A DNA stretch of 10,169 nt, from the NCBI GenBank assembly GCA_012959845.1, contig DUCL01000227.1, forward strand, positions 1,352-11,520. Reading direction: 5' to 3'. Positions 8,398-10,169 of the stretch are shown one piece after another; the stretch's first letter is position 1; every line of letters begins with the position of its first letter. The notes below the pieces were generated by a model. The model searched no databases, was not told the origin of the DNA, and saw nothing but the letters and a program-made list of their open reading frames with translations. This DNA is from Candidatus Poseidoniales archaeon. GTDB lineage: Archaea; Thermoplasmatota; Poseidoniia; Poseidoniales; Poseidoniaceae. Both the position numbers and the translations under genes were made by a program.

Positions 8398-9408
8398 TCA
8401 CTCTTCTTCAAGCACAAGATATTTTGATTCCTTATTCGCTTGACCCACTTCAGGAGAGCGTTGCATCAGTTTGTTAATCAGTGGTTCAATTATCATTGGT
8501 GCAATCAAAACTGATGCAATTAATGTGAATAACCAGTAGAACGATGATGTAGGCACATATGCAGTTCCAGGTGAATCACTCCCGCTAACCATTAGTTTTA
8601 CAGTACCGAGCCAAGGTAGTTCGCCGCCAGCAACTCCGATGACCCAATCACTGGTAACAGGGCCAACCAAACCGCTTTGGCTATGCACTCCTGACGAGCC
8701 ATTTACTGCGGAACTGCCTTGGTCAACTGAACATTTGTTATTATCTCCCAACGTCAACATTCCTGCATGTTTTGGTTGCCATTGCCAAACCACAAGATAT
8801 GATTCAACATTGGCATGAGATGGCCTTTTACAGTCATATAATCCTGCTTGAGTTCCATCAAAATGGATAGTGACTGATTCAACAGCAGTTTGATTCGTTC
8901 CCGGAACATCCCAATTTTCAACACAAGTTCCGACCTTTCCATCAATTTCATCAATTGTATATTTGTCATATGTGCCACCGTTTGGGCAATAATCATCATT
9001 TGATGGATTAATATCGACATCACGTGATGGTGAGTAAGTATCATGCGGATTAACGCGAAGAATTGCTCTATGGATTATAGGGGTTCCAGCATCTCCATTT
9101 TTCTCATAAATTATGACATCACCTTCCATGCCATGAGATGAATATCCATGGTATTGAGAGCCGATTTGACCAGCTTCAGCAAATGTAACAATTGAATCAT
9201 AAGGTTGATTGTGAACTAGGATTAAATCTCCGGCATCAATGCTACCTATTTCTCCATCAATATTGTGGATCATTGATGATGATTCTACAACAACTAACGG
9301 TGGCATTGAACCTGTATGTGCCCACAATCCAAGTATTAGGATTCCAATCATTGAAGCGGCAAGAAGTATTTCCCTAATCAAGGATTTCAGCGGGTCTTCA
9401 TCTGCCAC
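8398..9408 (-). CDS. Signal peptidase I, archaeal/eukaryotic S26B type, with enlarged catalytic domain
   Basis: This membrane protease removes signal peptides from exported proteins on the outer face of the membrane. Numbering is from the GTG at 9408 (336 residues). A short cytosolic tail is followed by a membrane helix at about 10-31, then VVVESSSM with catalytic S45 before M46. Next come GDVIIYEKNG (96-105) and TPIIHRAI with H113. The histidine in place of the bacterial lysine marks the S26B (Sec11) type. GDNN at 221-224 with D222 and D229 forms the last conserved box. The segment between H113 and that box is about 100 residues, much longer than in Sec11. It carries C141, C162 and C193, and C226 lies in the box itself, so disulfides are possible. 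A second helix (about 290-311) anchors the C-terminus. GTG at 9408 is preferred because GGTGGAGG (9424-9417) lies 8 bases upstream. The longer ATG at 9465 lacks such a site and overlaps the preceding gene. Confidence 0.9.
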   Translation of the reverse strand: MADEDPLKSLIREILLAASMIGILILGLWAHTGSMPPLVVVESSSMIHNIDGEIGSIDAGDLILVHNQPYDSIVTFAEAGQIGSQYHGYSSHGMEGDVIIYEKNGDAGTPIIHRAILRVNPHDTYSPSRDVDINPSNDDYCPNGGTYDKYTIDEIDGKVGTCVENWDVPGTNQTAVESVTIHFDGTQAGLYDCKRPSHANVESYLVVWQWQPKHAGMLTLGDNNKCSVDQGSSAVNGSSGVHSQSGLVGPVTSDWVIGVAGGELPWLGTVKLMVSGSDSPGTAYVPTSSFYWLFTLIASVLIAPMIIEPLINKLMQRSPEVGQANKESKYLVLEEE

Positions 9409-9416
9409 AGGGGTTT

Positions 9417-9424
9417 CCTCCACC
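9417..9424 (-). promoter_or_regulatory. Ribosome binding site that sets the signal peptidase start
   Basis: The minus strand reads GGTGGAGG directly after the TAA stop of the small membrane protein gene and 8 bases before the GTG at 9408. It is one of the strongest Shine-Dalgarno matches in the window. It argues for the GTG start rather than the ATG at 9465, whose upstream bases (TGGCCATGATGTCGC) show no such site. Confidence 0.6.
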
Positions 9425-9425
9425 C

Positions 9426-9812
9426 TTAGCGGCGAAGTCCTTTGCTTTGAAGGAATTCTCCCCATGCGACATCATGGCCAGCACCTAGTACCGATGCGGA
9501 AAAGTTTCCATCGCTCTTTTGACGTCGTAATTCAGAAATTGATTCTATTTGTTTTATTTCTTCAAGAGTATTGACATGACCGCGTAAAACAAGCATTTCA
9601 GGGCCTGAGACAATCATAAGCATGAATGACAAGATTCCCAAAACAATTGCTAGTCCAGTATGCTGTCCCCAATCGGGATGGTCTTGTAAGGTTAATATCT
9701 GGTAAAGACAGAGCAGCATGATGATTATTGATGAACTACAAGCCATCGTTGTTATTGCCAAATGCTTGCCATGTTGTCCTACCCACCATTTTGAAAATAA
9801 CCGTATTATCAT
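9426..9812 (-). CDS. Small two-helix membrane protein of unknown function
   Basis: I do not recognise this family. From the ATG at 9812 it has 128 residues. A basic N-terminus (RLFSKWWVGQHGKH) is followed by two hydrophobic segments at about 18-42 and 53-75, joined by a short loop (QDHPDWGQHT). After that comes a charged helix around 80-100 (NTLEEIKQIESISELRRQ) and a tail ending GEFLQSKGLRR. The charges put both ends in the cytosol. There is no signal peptide cleavage site and no catalytic motif. The frame extends upstream to a GTG at 9836, but the ATG at 9812 has GGACGGGA just before it and is the more likely start. The stop lies 17 bases before the signal peptidase start, so the two are probably cotranscribed. 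A partner role for the peptidase is possible but is only inferred from position. Confidence 0.72.
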   Translation of the reverse strand: MIIRLFSKWWVGQHGKHLAITTMACSSSIIIMLLCLYQILTLQDHPDWGQHTGLAIVLGILSFMLMIVSGPEMLVLRGHVNTLEEIKQIESISELRRQKSDGNFSASVLGAGHDVAWGEFLQSKGLRR

Positions 9813-9918
9813 TGTATCCCGTCCTGTTTGGCACACAACCGTATTGTTATTGAAGGTTACACAACACCGCTTCTTGCATTTGACCGCGAGGGGGATGATT
9901 GAAATGCTTTAGACACTG

Positions 9919-9933
9919 AGGGCCAAAGGCCCT
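9919..9933. other. GC-rich 6-bp hairpin in the divergent spacer
   Basis: AGGGCC and GGCCCT form a perfect stem around an AAA loop, 23 bases before the ATG of the secreted protein gene and 5 bases before its AGGAG/GGTGA region. If it is transcribed with that gene, it would fold in the 5' leader. The divergent spacer (9813-9956) must also hold the promoters of both flanking genes, but I see no convincing TATA element in it. Confidence 0.4.
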
Positions 9934-9956
9934 TGACAGGAGCGACGGTGATTCTG

Positions 9957-10169
9957 ATGCGACTTGCAATATTTTTATCTCTAATTTTTATTACTTCTAC
10001 ACTTGCCCCATTTGCAACATCCGCAACAACGGAAACGCAGTTTAGTGATGGTACCACCACATATGAGCACACATTTACCGGTAGTGGAACTGGAACAGCG
10101 GGTATTCTTTCTATTCCTTATGGTGCTGAAGTAACGGCAGCAGAATTCAGAATGACCGGTGAAGCATCC
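9957..10169 (+). CDS. Secreted or surface protein, N-terminus only (runs off the right edge)
   Basis: The start reads MRLAIFLSLIFITSTL, a signal peptide with a single Arg, a hydrophobic core at about residues 3-16 and a likely cleavage after ATSA (residue 23). The mature part visible here is rich in Thr, Gly and Ser (for example TTTYEHTFTGSGTGTAG). It continues with LSIPYGAEVTAAEFRM, which looks like beta-strand surface protein sequence. Only 71 codons are inside the window and the frame stays open to the end. GGTGA at 9947-9951 lies 5 bases before the ATG, matching the spacing at serS and the deaminase gene. An in-frame GTG at 9948, with AGGAG 5 bases upstream, is an alternative that adds three residues. 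The gene is transcribed away from the other seven. It is a likely substrate of the neighbouring signal peptidase, as any exported protein would be. The function is unknown. Confidence 0.8.
   Translation, partial: MRLAIFLSLIFITSTLAPFATSATTETQFSDGTTTYEHTFTGSGTGTAGILSIPYGAEVTAAEFRMTGEAS

Noticed and set aside
9919..9933. Hairpin as an intrinsic terminator or tRNA fragment
   Set aside because: It has no T-run on either strand directly after the stem, and no cloverleaf or T-arm sequence is present.
9857..10072. Minus-strand frame of 71 codons at the right end
   Set aside because: It runs antisense across the signal peptide of the secreted protein gene and through the divergent spacer, with no family features.
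1..10169. CRISPR array, insertion sequence, tRNA or rRNA gene
   Set aside because: No regular repeats, transposase motifs, terminal inverted repeats or conserved RNA signatures were seen. The spacers are all shorter than about 150 bases.

Overview
The window looks like a piece of an archaeal chromosome, most likely from a marine planktonic euryarchaeon of the Marine Group II (Candidatus Poseidoniales) kind. This placement is inferred from gene content and is not proven. The evidence is an archaeal/eukaryotic-type (S26B) signal peptidase, an archaeal presenilin/signal peptide peptidase homologue, an Lhr-type helicase with the archaeal cysteine and helix-hairpin-helix tail, short spacers, modest GC, and Shine-Dalgarno sites built on GGTGA or GGAGG. 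No mobile element, tRNA, rRNA or CRISPR array is visible. No stretch over 300 bases lacks a gene.

Seven genes lie on the minus strand and fill about 97% of the window. In transcription order (right to left) they are: a small two-helix membrane protein (9812-9426); a signal peptidase I (9408-8398); a 1017-residue Lhr-like helicase (8312-5259); FolC, the folylpolyglutamate/dihydrofolate synthase (5127-3844); a dCMP deaminase-like enzyme (3808-3332); a 731-residue presenilin-type (A22) intramembrane aspartyl protease with a very large extracytoplasmic insertion (3228-1033); and seryl-tRNA synthetase (1028-1), which runs off the left edge. A secreted or surface protein starts divergently on the plus strand at 9957 and runs off the right edge.

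Several neighbours may work together. The small membrane protein and the signal peptidase are 17 bases apart and probably cotranscribed. The signal peptidase and the A22 protease would both act on exported proteins or their leftover signal peptides, although three unrelated genes separate them. FolC and the dCMP deaminase are adjacent and meet at dTMP synthesis: folate cofactor on one side, dUMP on the other. The A22 gene and serS are 4 bases apart, and the serS Shine-Dalgarno overlaps the A22 stop codon, which suggests translational coupling.

The most unusual feature is the A22 protease. It has a complete nine-helix presenilin core (YD, GLGD and LPLLNGG motifs), but about 380 residues resembling a beta-propeller/FG-GAP domain are inserted in the outer loop between helices 3 and 4. 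Three start sites also appear to lie downstream of the longest possible reading frame: the deaminase at 3808, the signal peptidase at 9408 and the small membrane protein at 9812.
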